Positions 36,521-47,084 of a stretch of DNA of 64,000 nucleotides are shown here, piece after piece (position 1 is the first letter of the stretch; each line of letters opens with the position of its first letter). Location of the stretch: contig JBBPUQ010000009.1 of the NCBI GenBank assembly GCA_038501195.1, positions 3,038,001 to 3,102,000 on the forward strand, in the 5' to 3' direction. Source of the DNA: Nemania diffusa. Its lineage: Eukaryota; Ascomycota; Sordariomycetes; Xylariales; Xylariaceae. Below the pieces are notes generated by a model. It was not told where the DNA came from and made no database searches. It saw nothing but the letters and a program-made list of their open reading frames with translations. The translations under genes and the position numbers were made by a program.

Positions 36521-38406
36521 CTTCGGCGAGTTCTATGTGGCCTCGATGTAATTGCGTCGTATACTGATCGAGGGAGCAGGGTAGGTAATTCGAGGCCGTT
36601 CTAGCCTCCGCTATGGTAAGAAAGACGATATCTATATCTACCGAAGCTTAGGTAGGTTGGCACAGTATCAAACGGTGAGTGGACTAGGCATCTACATGAA
36701 TTCACCACGTGATATTGGAAGTACCCAGAACGAGAACCGTTACGGACGGTATTTATAATTTAATATCCTAATTTGCTAAGTAGACATATTGACTCGAACA
36801 TCTAATATTTTGACTTATCTACAAGTACAGCATCCATTTACTATTTCTAGAATTACTAGCTACTATCATGAACGCTATTATGTTGTTTCAATACTCGCAG
36901 CTAGGCATGGAACTACAAATAACGTAAAAGGATGGATACTCCATATAATACGGTAGATGCAGCATGTCAGTTCCTACCAGCATGGTATGGTATGTACCTA
37001 CTCGTAATTCTGGGCTTCCAGGTACCCAAAATGGGAGCTTTACCTGAGCCATGCCGCTTTTAGCCTGAGCCCGGCCTGAGCAGGACCCGCTTTTGCATAA
37101 GCTAAAACGAAACAAACTTGCATAACTTCCCATATACGTACCTAATCACTGTAAATGCACCGCAATAGATGGAAAGTGACCGTTTTCATTTCAAAACGGA
37201 TTTGAAATATTACAGGACCGTGCAACTGCAACAACTTCCAGGAAGTCGCTTCATAAACTAAGCAGCTAAAGTCGAACGTACGCATAAAGACACAGAACGC
37301 TCACGCCGGAAAGCAGAATATACAGATAACGGAAAAGATAATTATAGGCAATCCAGAAAGCCATACCATGCTTGGCAACACCGAAAACGCTATGCCTCGG
37401 CCTATGAAATGCCTCTCTATTAGTAGTAAGTGCTGCAACACCAACACTCATTTCTTGCTCTGTCGTAGGCGTCCCAGCACGGTGGCTAACCCAACTACTC
37501 ACTTCTTCTTTATATTTCTAATGCTTTGTCGAACTAGATTATTAGGTTAAGCACAATCCTTCAACTTTACAACTTTTTGTCTTGGCGCCCCACTGTTAGG
37601 GCGCTACTTTAAAGCATATACAGTTTACGTAGGTCATAGAAGTACATAATTATCGACTGCTGGCATATGCAAAAATTTTGCATCGACAATGGATACAGGT
37701 CCGATCAACGCGCCGGGCATACCGGCGCCCGTAGTGTTTACTACGGAGAACGGACAGTCTATAAATGGGGCCCTAAAAAAGGTATCGGGCCCCGTCACCC
37801 CGAGCAGACTATAATAAGTGCTGCTCGAAAACATTACAAACAGCCCGTCGCTAGTTACCGCATTAGACCTCCCTCAATCTTCGCCCCTGCGTGGCAAGGA
37901 TAGAAACTAACGGCCAAGCGGACCTAGGCCAACAGACATAAGATAACACACGACGTCGGCTCTGAGAGCACAGTTTCACTGTGTCCGCTCCCGGAGTTTG
38001 ACATGCCCGCAGTATGTGGTAACATGTGTAGGAGTGTGTCTATGATCTCGTGCGAAACCTCGTCTCTAGGAGTAGGCAGCACAAAGGATGTCTTGCGGTT
38101 GTGCAACACCAATATACATACTTCTTACCCGTGCGGGCACCAATCATAACTGCGTCGTAGAAGCGTCTGCCTGCCTTATACCCTGTTTCACTTGCAAGTG
38201 GGTGCATTATTACTTTCGAAGTGTAAGAGTCGGTCGCCCAATAGCCTGGCGATAGTTTTGACGCACTCACATCGACTACGAAGTAAACCGTTCAATACAC
38301 AAGCCGCAGACAGAGAACAGGTGTAGCCAACAAGCAGTGAAAAAAAGTTTTTTGCCCTTCCCAGAGGTCTTGTCATCGGACCTTTAGAGGGTCAATCGCA
38401 TTCGAA
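36521..38406. other. Intergenic between divergent genes
   Basis: About 1.9 kb between the starts of the Vps3844 and amidase genes, so it includes both promoters. It contains TACCTA words and a short coding-looking ORF at 37689-37814. No other gene is seen. Confidence 0.6.
37689..37814 (+). CDS. Possible 41-residue ORF, doubtful
   Basis: ATG to TAA with a protein-like text (MDTGPINAPGIPAPVVFTTE, then NGQSINGALKK and SGPVTPSRL). Gly/Asn/Gln-containing beta-prone sequence of this type occurs at the N terminus of some fungal NLR partners, but the match is only impressionistic. It may be an isolated first exon, a relic, or chance. It is flanked by GC-rich inverted repeats (GCCGGGCATACCGGC and a GGGCCC pair). 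Confidence 0.2.
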   Translation: MDTGPINAPGIPAPVVFTTENGQSINGALKKVSGPVTPSRL

Positions 38407-40237
38407 ATGACGACGTTCGACATACTGACCGCCACGGCTGGCGATTTAAGGGGTCTTTTGTCCGCAGGGCGAGTTTCTAGCGTCGCCTTGGTTCGAGTCT
38501 TTCTCAAACAGATCGCTAGACATAACCAGAATGGGCAGAACCTTCGCGCCGTGGTGGCAGTCGCTCCGCAGGAATCATTGCTGGAGCAAGCCGAGGAACT
38601 TGATGCTGAGAGAGCAAGGGGCAAGGTTCGGTCCCCAGCTCATGGCATTCCAATCCTTATCAAGGTTCGTTCTATTCTTAAATATTGACGGGAAGATCTA
38701 ATGAGACCACCACCCAAGGACAATATTTGCACCTCGACGTTCGGGCTTCCCACCACGTCGGGCATGTGGGCGCTGAAGGGACTGGTTCCGAGTGTGGATG
38801 GCAAGATTGTATCTTTACTTCGGGATGCAGGCTGCATCATCATCGGGAAGACAAACCTTTCGGTATCCTACCCTCAGTACTGTCTTGTGATGCCCATGCT
38901 AATTTTGCCAGGAACTGGGGAACATGAAGGGCACCAATATCATGAGCGGATGGTCTCCAATCGGTGGACAGGCAAGCCCCTCCAATGGTGCTCGTAATTT
39001 CAGGTCGAACCTCGCTAACTAGGCATGTAGACCCAGTCCCCCTATGTACGCGGAGGGGTGGATATGGAAGACCGCTGGTTCGGACATAGTGTAGGCTACC
39101 CTTCCATCCGTGTCGTCGCATTCTTCCTGTATTGATGGCAGGCAATATAGGCTCCTGGCGGCTCATCGTCTGGCAGCGCGGTCAGTGTCGCTGCTGGCTT
39201 TGCGCCATGGTCCATCGGAGTGGAGTCAGATGCTTCGATAGTGTGCCCAGCGCTACGGGCAGCTCTATACGGCATGAAAGCAACAGTCGGGCTTATCGAC
39301 ATGTCCGGCACCCAGTCGGCGGGGAATACTTTCATCAGCTCTGGTGGACTGACAAAGAGCGTTGCTGACTTGGCTGATCTCATGAAGATTCTCGTCCCTT
39401 CCATGTGTGATGCGCCGCTTCGGCCGATGGCATGGAAGGACATCCGTATTGCATGCGTTCCATTCGAGCTTTGGCGCTACCCTGAGAGTTTCTGTAGACG
39501 TGTTGATGACTTCATCATCCAATCAGTAGGAGTTCCCAAGCCAGGGTTGACTTACGTGCTAACTTCGTGCGGTAGGAGTTAGAAATGGCAACGGCCTTTG
39601 ATAAACTCGAAGAGCTAGGCGCGAAGATTGTTCGCAACGTGCAACTGAAAACAATTGACGAGTTCGAGGAGTATGTTGGAATCACTCGAAGCTCTTTAGC
39701 AGGTGAGTAACGAGTTTGATCCGCGGTTTGACTCGGCTATTTCATTACCACCAACTAAGGTCAATTTTAGTGCACCAATGCCGCAACACTCTGGAGAAAT
39801 ATCTTTCTCTCTTCAAAACACCATTGACAACGCTGGAAGATCTCATTGAATTCAACAAAGAACACGCCGCTCATGAGCTGCCACCCAGAAATTCGAACCA
39901 GGACTACCTGCTAGCTGCAACGGAGGACCAGATGTCAGCCGAGGAATTCGAGCAGAAAATGCCTCAGTTTCGTGATGCTATGTGTCAGGAGATTGGAGAC
40001 TGTCTCGACAGATATCAGGCAGATTTTATCATGGCGCCGGGCGATTCTCTCTTGCCGTCCCACGCCATGGCTTCGGGGTATCCAATAGCCAATGTTCCGT
40101 TGGGATTCGCACACTTCAATGGGCGGCCATTCGGGATGCAGTTGGTCGCGCGGGACGGCTGTGAAAGTCAACTATTGCAGGTCATGGCGGCGTGGGAATC
40201 GGTATTTCCACATGCCCGCCAGCCTCCTTGCATTTGA
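38407..40237 (+). CDS. Amidase signature family hydrolase
   Basis: A 496-residue amidase, hydrolysing a carboxylic amide to acid and ammonia; the substrate is unknown. Seven exons: 38407-38664, 38719-38862, 38912-38971, 39031-39090, 39151-39525, 39576-39702 and 39771-40237. All junctions keep frame, and exons 3 and 4 are each exactly 60 bp. The intron after exon 3 starts with GC instead of GT. The Lys-Ser-Ser triad is present: Lys 86 in HGIPILIKDN, Ser 179 in APGGSSSGSA and Ser 203 in VESDASIVCPA. The last motif has Ala where most relatives have Gly (DGSI). Conserved text MSGWSPIGGQTQSPYVRGGV spans the GC-AG junction, which supports it. Likely cytosolic, with no signal peptide. The gene looks intact despite frequent in-frame stops in introns. 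Confidence 0.9.
38972..39030 (+). other. GC-AG intron in the amidase gene
   Basis: The donor reads CAG/GCAAGC and the acceptor ATGTAG, with a branch-like GCTAAC 15-20 bp before it. Splicing joins GGQ to TQSPYV, the conserved amidase text. No GT donor in the area restores this sequence. Confidence 0.85.
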
Positions 40238-41083
40238 TTAGAAGGGTAGAAATCATCGTACTGGGCTGTCAGTGTACTTATCGACTTTTAACTACAACCA
40301 CGAGTGTGGCTTATTGTAATAGTTTTTAATAAATTTGTCCTGATACCCCTTTCGTTACATCTCCTACTCAAGGCGGTTAGCCGGTTGCTCCTTATTCAGA
40401 CAGTCATGACAACTAACAAATTGCAAAGTAAAACTCCGCGCTTCATCATCAACAAGACGACCTATACTTGCTTATTGATTGCCATGAGAATAAAAGTTGC
40501 CGATACAGTACTTTCCATGCATCCGAGAGATACCCACCCCCAGTTAGATGGGACGCCTGGGCTTCGTTCGCACGGTTAAAACCTTCGGACCGTTTTGAGG
40601 ACCGTTTCTCTCTGCATAAATAATGCATAAATGCCCACCTGAGCAAAAGTGGCAAATGCGCTAAGCCCAACTTGTCGCACTCTTGGCATTTGGTAAAACC
40701 TAGAACCGCGCGTAGACCCCTACCAGGTAGCCCCTACCAAAGGTCCCCTCCAGCTCCCGGATTGGCGCTAAGCATTTCTACTTATCACTTTCTAATCGGC
40801 GGGCTGTCTTCTTGCAACTAGAGATGACCTATCAACTTTCTAGAAACCCTCAGACACCTCTTAAATTATACGCCGACATCTTCTCGCCTGCGCTACCTGA
40901 TCGATACAAGTCCGCCCAAGCAACCCCGAGCGGTATTCCATCGCAGGCTATATTGCCCACAGCCTAATACATATAATACATATATTCCGAGCGGTTGCTC
41001 ATTCATTTCCTACTTGCGCGCGCGCGAGAGTGCGTTTCTTCCTCCGGCCGCCGGCTCGTGGCGCGCCTTGTAATCTACCCACC
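40238..41083. other. Intergenic
   Basis: About 0.85 kb: 3' region of the amidase and promoter of the next gene. It contains several ACCTACC/CCCCTACC words near 40720-40750. No gene is seen. Confidence 0.65.
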
Positions 41084-42534
41084 ATGCTGCGACTACTCCG
41101 TTTTCGAAGCAATTTCCTCTCCCTCGGGGCCCGCGCAAATCCAGCAAGACCTCCCCAGCCTGAGGTCATCCGAATACAACGAGTGAAGTTCCGGAGGAAA
41201 ATAATCAAGACATCGTACGCATATATTATCCCACCTCCCACTGCTTCTACGTATGGTTTATACTGACCGCTCACACGTAGCACTATCGTCATCTCACTCG
41301 CTGCTGCTTATACTTACTACAGTCTCGTCACACGAGCCCTGGAAGTCTTGGGGGATGAGGCGGACAAAATCTTGGGGGATGGGTTGGACAAGACGTTGAC
41401 CGAGAAGGAGCGTCGGCAACTCGAAGAGGCATACAATAGTAATCAACAGCCGATTTTCATACCCTTTCCTGGTTTCACTCGGACAGTCGAGCCGGTGCCA
41501 TATCGAGGTACCGATCCCGAATGGCAAGCTTACATCCAAGTGAACAAGGATTCAAGGCTCCTAAGCGCAATACGAAGTAGGCTCTTGCACAAGGCACTTT
41601 ATGGGGAGAGTTCATGTCTACTAACTTGAATAGAAAGTCTTTCCGAGACCGTACGCCGTGCTATTGCCAAGCATCCTACGCTCGGCTCGCCAAATGACAA
41701 GCACATAGATGTATCGAAGGTTTGGCTTGATTTTTACTATCCGCTCAAACCACCGCCAACATTCGTTCGTCGAGGGTGTGTTTGTTCCCGACCCTTTCCG
41801 CGAGATGCCATATACACTAACCATAGCACAGGCTAGCGATTGGCGGCGGAATTGGCATTGCGTGGGCAGAACGGACTGTTGACTCTGCTGCCGTCTCCTG
41901 GACAAACCACGCTCTTTGGCCGTCAGCAGTCACATGGTCGTGCTGGAAGTTTTGGACTACTCTCGTGTCACAAAACGCCACAACTATCGCCAAGTTCTTC
42001 GGGTATGAGTCCCGGGGAGATTCCTTGACCAATATGCAACAAGCCATAGAAAAAATCCATCAGCAGTTCGGAAAGCAACAGCCGGGAAAGCCGAGCTCGG
42101 CCTCACCATCTCTACCCCCCCAAGTTCAGACCAATGAGGGATCAGCCACTAGTTCATTACTTCCTGTAGACAAAAGATCTACAGGAACCACAACAACGCC
42201 CGAGACTATGGGTACGAGAGCTGGTATGGATAATGCTTTCCCGGCTGTACCAAGTGCAAAGGAGACGTATATGGTTCGCACAGTGCAAGGACATACCAGT
42301 GGCCCGTGGGATCAGTTCAAGAAGAGCTTGGTACAGAAGTGGCGTACACCTAAGGCATATCCGCCACGGGGCTCAATACGTGTGGCTGGTCTCGTAGAAG
42401 TCATTACTCCGCGTGCTATCATCACAGTAGATTGTGTGGCATGGTGGGATCCCCAGACAAAGGAATATGACTCCAGAACACTATACTTATCAGTAAGGGC
42501 AGTTCGCCCGAAGGTACAAACCCCGGGTAGGTAG
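41084..42534 (+). CDS. Unrecognised fungal protein, probably mitochondrial or membrane
   Basis: A 423-residue protein from four exons: 41084-41214, 41281-41576, 41634-41775 and 41832-42534, all GT-AG with consistent phases. The N terminus MLRLLRFRSNFLSLGARANP is Arg-rich, without acidic residues, and amphipathic, like a mitochondrial presequence. A membrane segment follows at about 45-62 (TIVISLAAAYTYYSLV). A second hydrophobic stretch lies near 191-225 (LAIGGGIGIAWAERTV). After a Pro/Ser/Thr-rich linker (about 265-335) the C-terminal domain contains PPRGSIRVAGLVEVITPRAI and VDCVAWWDPQTKEYDSRTL, which look well structured. I do not know the family. Four clean introns and patterned ends make it a real gene. 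Confidence 0.75.
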
Positions 42535-43101
42535 ATTTGGAAACAAGCATCGAATATGACAGCGCAAGCACAACATGGCGTTGACTTCATTGGTATATTA
42601 CAACTGGCGTTTGGGAGAGCTGGGCATTAGTCGGCGACGCATCTGCATAGCACGCTCTCTAGGCAGACTTGGAGACGGTTGAACAATCTTACTTTCGCGA
42701 CTCCCTTCTGGCCCATTTTCGGCTTTGATTTGCTTTATAATAGCAGGTAATATTTCAGCGAGCCCATTTCGATGGAACCTGGGAACAGTTTCGCTGTACT
42801 ATAGAACTAAGAGAAAGAAAGTCCTTTCCGCTCACGAGCTCGAGCTCCTTTCCCGACTTTTATTAATAAACGAGCACTCATTAAAGAGTAAGTAGTAAAT
42901 AGCAAGTCAGTCATACAAGAATCGTATCGAGACACGACAAACCCTCGCAGCCGTAGAGAGAGAGGCTAGCTACCTTCTTATATTGTCTCCGAGGTCGATA
43001 TCTGTGCAAACCCCACGCTAAGTGAATGTATCTAGGGGCCAGGGGCAAAGAGTATGCAAAAAAATTGAAGGATTTCCCCACAAAATGAATGAGGAAACTG
43101 A
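42535..43101. other. Intergenic with a possible gene fragment
   Basis: Between a plus-strand stop and the tRNA 3' end. Apart from the minus-strand open frame at 42598-42798, nothing is recognised. Confidence 0.5.
42598..42798 (-). CDS. Possible terminal exon or gene remnant
   Basis: An open frame of 66 codons ends in TAA at 42598 and starts after an AG at 42799-42800. The translation is convincingly protein-like: FHRNGLAEILPAIIKQIKAE, then a Ser/Pro stretch and MQMRRRLMPSSPKRQL. No ATG opens it. The nearest upstream donor, a GTGAGC near 42834, would leave an intron of only about 37 bp, too short for most fungi. It could be the last exon of a small gene starting downstream of the tRNA, or a remnant. 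Confidence 0.3.
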   Translation of the reverse strand, partial: YSETVPRFHRNGLAEILPAIIKQIKAENGPEGSRESKIVQPSPSLPRERAMQMRRRLMPSSPKRQL

Positions 43102-43202
43102 TGGTCCCAGTGAGGGTTGAACTCACGACTTTCGCATCACCGATGTTATAAATGCAAGTTATAATATTAGTACGACACTCTAACCAACTGAGTTATAGGA
43201 CC
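43102..43202 (-). tRNA. tRNA-Ile (AAT as read), with a 27-nt intron
   Basis: The cloverleaf is complete on the minus strand. Acceptor arm GGTCCTA pairs with TGGGACC plus discriminator A. D stem is ACTC/GAGT, anticodon stem TCGTA/TGCGA and T arm GTGAG-TTCAACC-CTCAC. The loop begins CTAATA, so the anticodon at 43166-43168 reads AAT (Ile). An intron of about 27 nt follows the base 3' of the anticodon (roughly 43138-43164), leaving a 74-nt mature tRNA. Apart from the anticodon, the body resembles what I recall of fungal tRNA-Ile(UAU), so the identity should be checked. CCA is not encoded. Confidence 0.88.
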
Positions 43203-45249
43203 TTCAGATGGCGATGTGGGCGCCAGTCAGATGTCATACCCGTCGTTGCTAGTGTCGCTGCGTGGATCACGTGGGTCCTACGACATGGACTATGTTTAAG
43301 TGTTTAAGGTGTTTTCAATCAAGCCAGCTGGATTGTAGGAGGGGGAGAGGGAGGGAGTAGTAAAAATATTTGAAGGTTGCGTTGCTCCTTAGATGGCGAA
43401 CTTGCGGTAACGTTAAGGGGTTACATTGTGAACGAGTTTAGAGTTTCAGTAGCAGAGAATATGCAAGTTGATTTTAGGGTCCCTTTCGGCATACGCTAAT
43501 AAGCAAAGCCGACAGTGCTTGTTGCTCAAATGTTGAAAAGTAAGAAGATAATGATAGCGGGCATTCACCGATTCTAAAGAGGCCTATTTCATAGTTGTCG
43601 GAGGTTGAGGACCTACTATGTGTATCTTGTAATTGATATAAATGACAGGTTTTCTTCAACTAATAAAGCCTACGCCAAAACCGAAGCGTATCAGTGTTGG
43701 TTATTACTTTATAAATGTAAATAAACCTTCGGAAGAGTAGAGAGGTGTCCGGGCTCTTCAAAACAAGACGGATCTTAGAAAACAGATAGTCTACATCAGT
43801 TTACACTCACCCCTAGAGGACCTGGGATATTGTATCTATAGTGCCGTGATTTAGAGAAATCGATATAGAAGTAATAATGAAATCATTCATACGCCTATGT
43901 ATCCCATCAGGTTGTTGGACACTCGTTAATTTGTCAACTTCAAGTACGGGCTACGATTGTTGTGTAGCTATAGGCTCTACGAGGCCTCGTTCTCCAGCCC
44001 CTGATGATATACAGTTATCTCGCAGATATGCATCATGATAATACTTCCTTAGGCCCACTCAACATAAGTCAGGCTGTAGCAGCTTCGACATAGGGCTAGC
44101 AGTGTGGATATAAAAGAGTATCTCGCGCAAAATTATGTAAGTACATCGAGGATTATAGTGTCATATCGTAGGCAACGGGTGACTTAGCTAAGAGGATAGT
44201 GACGCGAGCCCGGCTAGTAGTCTCATCCCTGTTTCGCGCTCTCTTCACGACCGAGTAGTTAGTCAGTTTCCAGCGATAGTGAAGTTTGATACTATCAACT
44301 TCCATGAAATACGGAGTGCGCTGTCGTGTCGATGCTCCCGCATTTCTACGTTCTCTGATATCGCTTGAGGTCCGTCGCTACTGTATTCTGCCTTAATTTG
44401 AGTTACCTCTCTAATAGTATATTTCAAGATACAATCCATGCTCTCGTCGCTTTCCACTTCTCCGTATTTACCTATGCTTACGCCTCCGTTCGCGCACGCC
44501 TGGAGAGGAATCTCGTCTATGGTATCGACTAACATGACTATTAAATACTTCCCCCATCCTACCCCGACTCGGCTATCTAGAGCTGACCCCCGATGATTCC
44601 GGCCACAGCCCGATCCACAGCAAGTGCGGCGACCCGGACCCAAAACCGAACGCAGCGAGCGGCCTTAGCCGGGCAAGAAAAGTCGCTTATAGCCTTATAA
44701 CATAGAAGATAAGTTGAAGCAATTTCGCCCTCAATATCGCCGTTGGATCTGTCGCTAAACCCCGAGCTAGGCTTTCCAACGGCGGCCTTAGCAGTCCTTG
44801 CAAAAAGACGAATTGGTACCTTTCAACGAAACGTAGCAGCTATAGCATGGGTTTGGCTTGGATTTTGTACCGCTTAAAAAGTGCTGATACTTAGTCAGGT
44901 ACAGGATGACCTCCTTGACACTATCACGTAGGATAAGGGATTATATAGTTTAAGAGTGTTGCCTTCGGGGCTCTGATATACAAGACTGATACGAACTACG
45001 TTGTCCTTACATCGCAGTGATGTTCAGAGTGGGTTTCTATAGCCCATTTCTCCTAGCGTCAGGGCGACTCTGTTAACTAGGTCGACTGGCTAAGGGCTAT
45101 GCTGTTCTCCGATACGCTTACATCTCTTGGAGTTCGGCGAGAACGCGTAAGATATCATAGACGATTTCATCTGCCAAAACCCCATCACGCCAGTCACTCA
45201 TCTCCACCGCTCAGCTCGCGTCCCCTCTCCTCCCCTCCCCTCTCGCATC
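43203..45249. other. Intergenic, possibly degenerate sequence
   Basis: About 2 kb between the tRNA and the dehydroquinase. It contains a minus-strand ORF (44263-44535), an inverted repeat with 9-bp arms CGCCGTTGG (44738-44746) and CCAACGGCG (44776-44784), and an 11-bp direct repeat GCGGCCTTAGC at 44659 and 44782. No transposon could be defined. Confidence 0.5.
44263..44535 (-). CDS. Doubtful 90-residue ORF
   Basis: ATG at 44535 to a stop at 44263. The open frame extends a further 36 codons upstream without an ATG. The text (VDTIDEIPLQACANGG, IREVTQIKAEYSSDG) has natural-looking composition and charge pattern, but I recognise no family. It could be a fragment of an older gene on the same strand as the dehydroquinase. 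Confidence 0.25.
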   Translation of the reverse strand: MLVDTIDEIPLQACANGGVSIGKYGEVESDESMDCILKYTIREVTQIKAEYSSDGPQAISENVEMREHRHDSALRISWKLIVSNFTIAGN

Positions 45250-45705
45250 TCACAGCCTACTCTTAATCTTCATGTGCTCCGCCGCGAACGCAATGGCAGC
45301 AGTATACCCGAAGGTCCCCAGCCCGCAGATCACGGCGGCAGCCTTGTCCTGCAGGTAGCTGTGGTGGCGGAACGGCTCGCGCGCGTGGACGTTGGTGACG
45401 TGGACCTCGACGAAGGGGATGGCGACGCCCAGCAGCGCGTCGCGGACCGCCACGCTCGTGTGCGTGAGCGCGCCCGGGTTGATCACCACGGCGTCGACGC
45501 CGCCCCGCGCCGCCTCGTGGATGCGGTCCACGATGGCGCCCTCGTGGTTCGACTGGAAGCTCTGCAGGGTTACGCCGAGCGAGGCGGCCTGCGCCTCGGC
45601 TTGCGACACTACGTCTGGTAGGGTCGTGCTGCCGTAGAGGTGTGGCTCTCGTGTCCCGAGGAGGTTTAGGTTAGGTCCGTTTATAAGGAGGATTGTGCGG
45701 GACAT
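45250..45705 (-). CDS. qutE: Catabolic 3-dehydroquinate dehydratase, type II
   Basis: Converts 3-dehydroquinate to 3-dehydroshikimate in quinate catabolism, in the cytosol as a dodecamer. This single-exon gene of 151 residues matches the family's usual length of about 150. The active-site elements are visible: [16 protein letters not shown] with Arg 19 and catalytic Tyr 24, QSNHEG (51-56), [10 protein letters not shown] (75-84), catalytic His 102 in VEVHVTN and Arg 113 in REPFRHHSY. It corresponds to qa-2 of Neurospora and qutE of Aspergillus, distinct from the type I domain of the AROM protein. In those species it lies in a quinate cluster. Here its neighbours are unrelated. Codon usage is GC-rich. 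Divergent from the hydrolase gene 1.4 kb away. Confidence 0.95.
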   Translation of the reverse strand: MSRTILLINGPNLNLLGTREPHLYGSTTLPDVVSQAEAQAASLGVTLQSFQSNHEGAIVDRIHEAARGGVDAVVINPGALTHTSVAVRDALLGVAIPFVEVHVTNVHAREPFRHHSYLQDKAAAVICGLGTFGYTAAIAFAAEHMKIKSRL

Positions 45706-47084
45706 GGTGAGGCCGTCTCTAAGTGTGTGATTGGGGTGTTCGGTGATGGGAAATTAAGTCAACGCATAGTTAGATAGGGTATCACCTGTAGAACCCCTTG
45801 AGGAATGGCCAGTTTTATCTCAATAGGGGAAGAGAGTATAACCTCTCTAGGCGGAAATAGCCATTCTCTGATCCCTAGTTTATGGCCGGAATTTTATGTG
45901 CTTGGTTAGTGTGTGGTTTGTAGACTTTGTGCCCACCGCTCCGCATTTATAGGCGCGGAGAAAATCTGGGGGAAAAGACTGTTCCGCGATGAGGCACGTG
46001 AACATATCCACGATCAATTATGAATAAATGCACTGCAGAATTACATGCGCATTTCTAGGTTCATAGGTATTTCTTATTAACTCTTACATTAGGTGTATGG
46101 TACGGCTTCCTATTGTTGACTGATACGTAGTCGACTAGTATTGAGAATATCAGGCTTCAAGGCACACCACTTCAAGAGGATAGCAGCAAAAATAACCGAT
46201 GAGTGTGAATGCGATATGTCTCCATTTCCTGCCAAATCGCAGGCGGGTGTGAGAATAATTGATATTCCACTTCTTTTTTTCTTCATTTGATAAGATAGGG
46301 AAATGAGCAACTAGCAACATGCACTACGGGTTATCCGACGCCAGAACATTAAATATGCCATCTCATATATCAACTATATCTTTCTTATGCGCATGAGTTG
46401 CTATGTGCTCTGAGTATCGTTCATTTCATTCCTACTTAGAGACGACCTGGTTAGTAAAGTACATTGTCAAATATAAGTAAATTTTATATGACAATTAATG
46501 TGGATATCGACACGATTAACAAATCCCCGTATATAGTAAACTCGCACTTTTAGATTCCCCCATCTATGACTTGTAACCACGTTGTAACTGCCGGTAGATG
46601 ATTTTAGTGTGAATCGGGTTCCGTCATTTAACTCAAGTTCGCATGAACACCCCCTCATATCACCCATCTAGGCGCTGCCAGTAAATGCACTATTAACTGC
46701 AATAAGTGCGCTCAGCTCTTGGATAGTAACAGAACTAGGATTAGCATGCGGGGTTATTATCGTATCTACACATAGCTGAGCTGCCGTAGGTGCAGTAAGC
46801 TACCCTGTCTAGGATATCTATATCCTCATCCGGAATAATGTAGCTAGGTTGAGAGCTGTGGCTGCAGGCCGCTAGAAACAAGTGCAGCGCAAACTTCCTG
46901 TGATGTAGGTAGCATTTCCATGAAGATCGGTCACATAGTCGCCTAACCTACCTAATCGGAACATGGGGCTTGAGCTTGGTTAAATATTGGGGAAAACTCG
47001 TTGGCGGATAAAGAGAGGGTGTCGGCCGGTTTTCTTCCACTTCGACTCAAGCATCAGCGAGCCTCGACGTCACCGTCCTTGAAA
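45706..47084. other. Shared promoter region of divergent genes
   Basis: About 1.4 kb between the dehydroquinase and hydrolase starts. A TATA-like box for the dehydroquinase is noted separately. I saw no obvious copies of the quinate activator site. Confidence 0.55.
45946..45951 (-). promoter_or_regulatory. TATA-like box of the dehydroquinase gene
   Basis: TATAAA on the minus strand, about 240 bp before the ATG, framed by the inverted arms CTCCGC (45939-45944) and GCGGAG (45955-45960). Confidence 0.45.

Noticed and set aside
41294..41539. Minus-strand ORF over exon 2 of the unrecognised protein
   Set aside because: The plus-strand gene has four phase-consistent introns there.
44950..44995. 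Short string resembling the VLPFGL motif of gypsy reverse transcriptases
   Set aside because: Only about six residues match (RVLPSGL, followed by a stop), and no further reverse transcriptase, integrase or LTR text is nearby.
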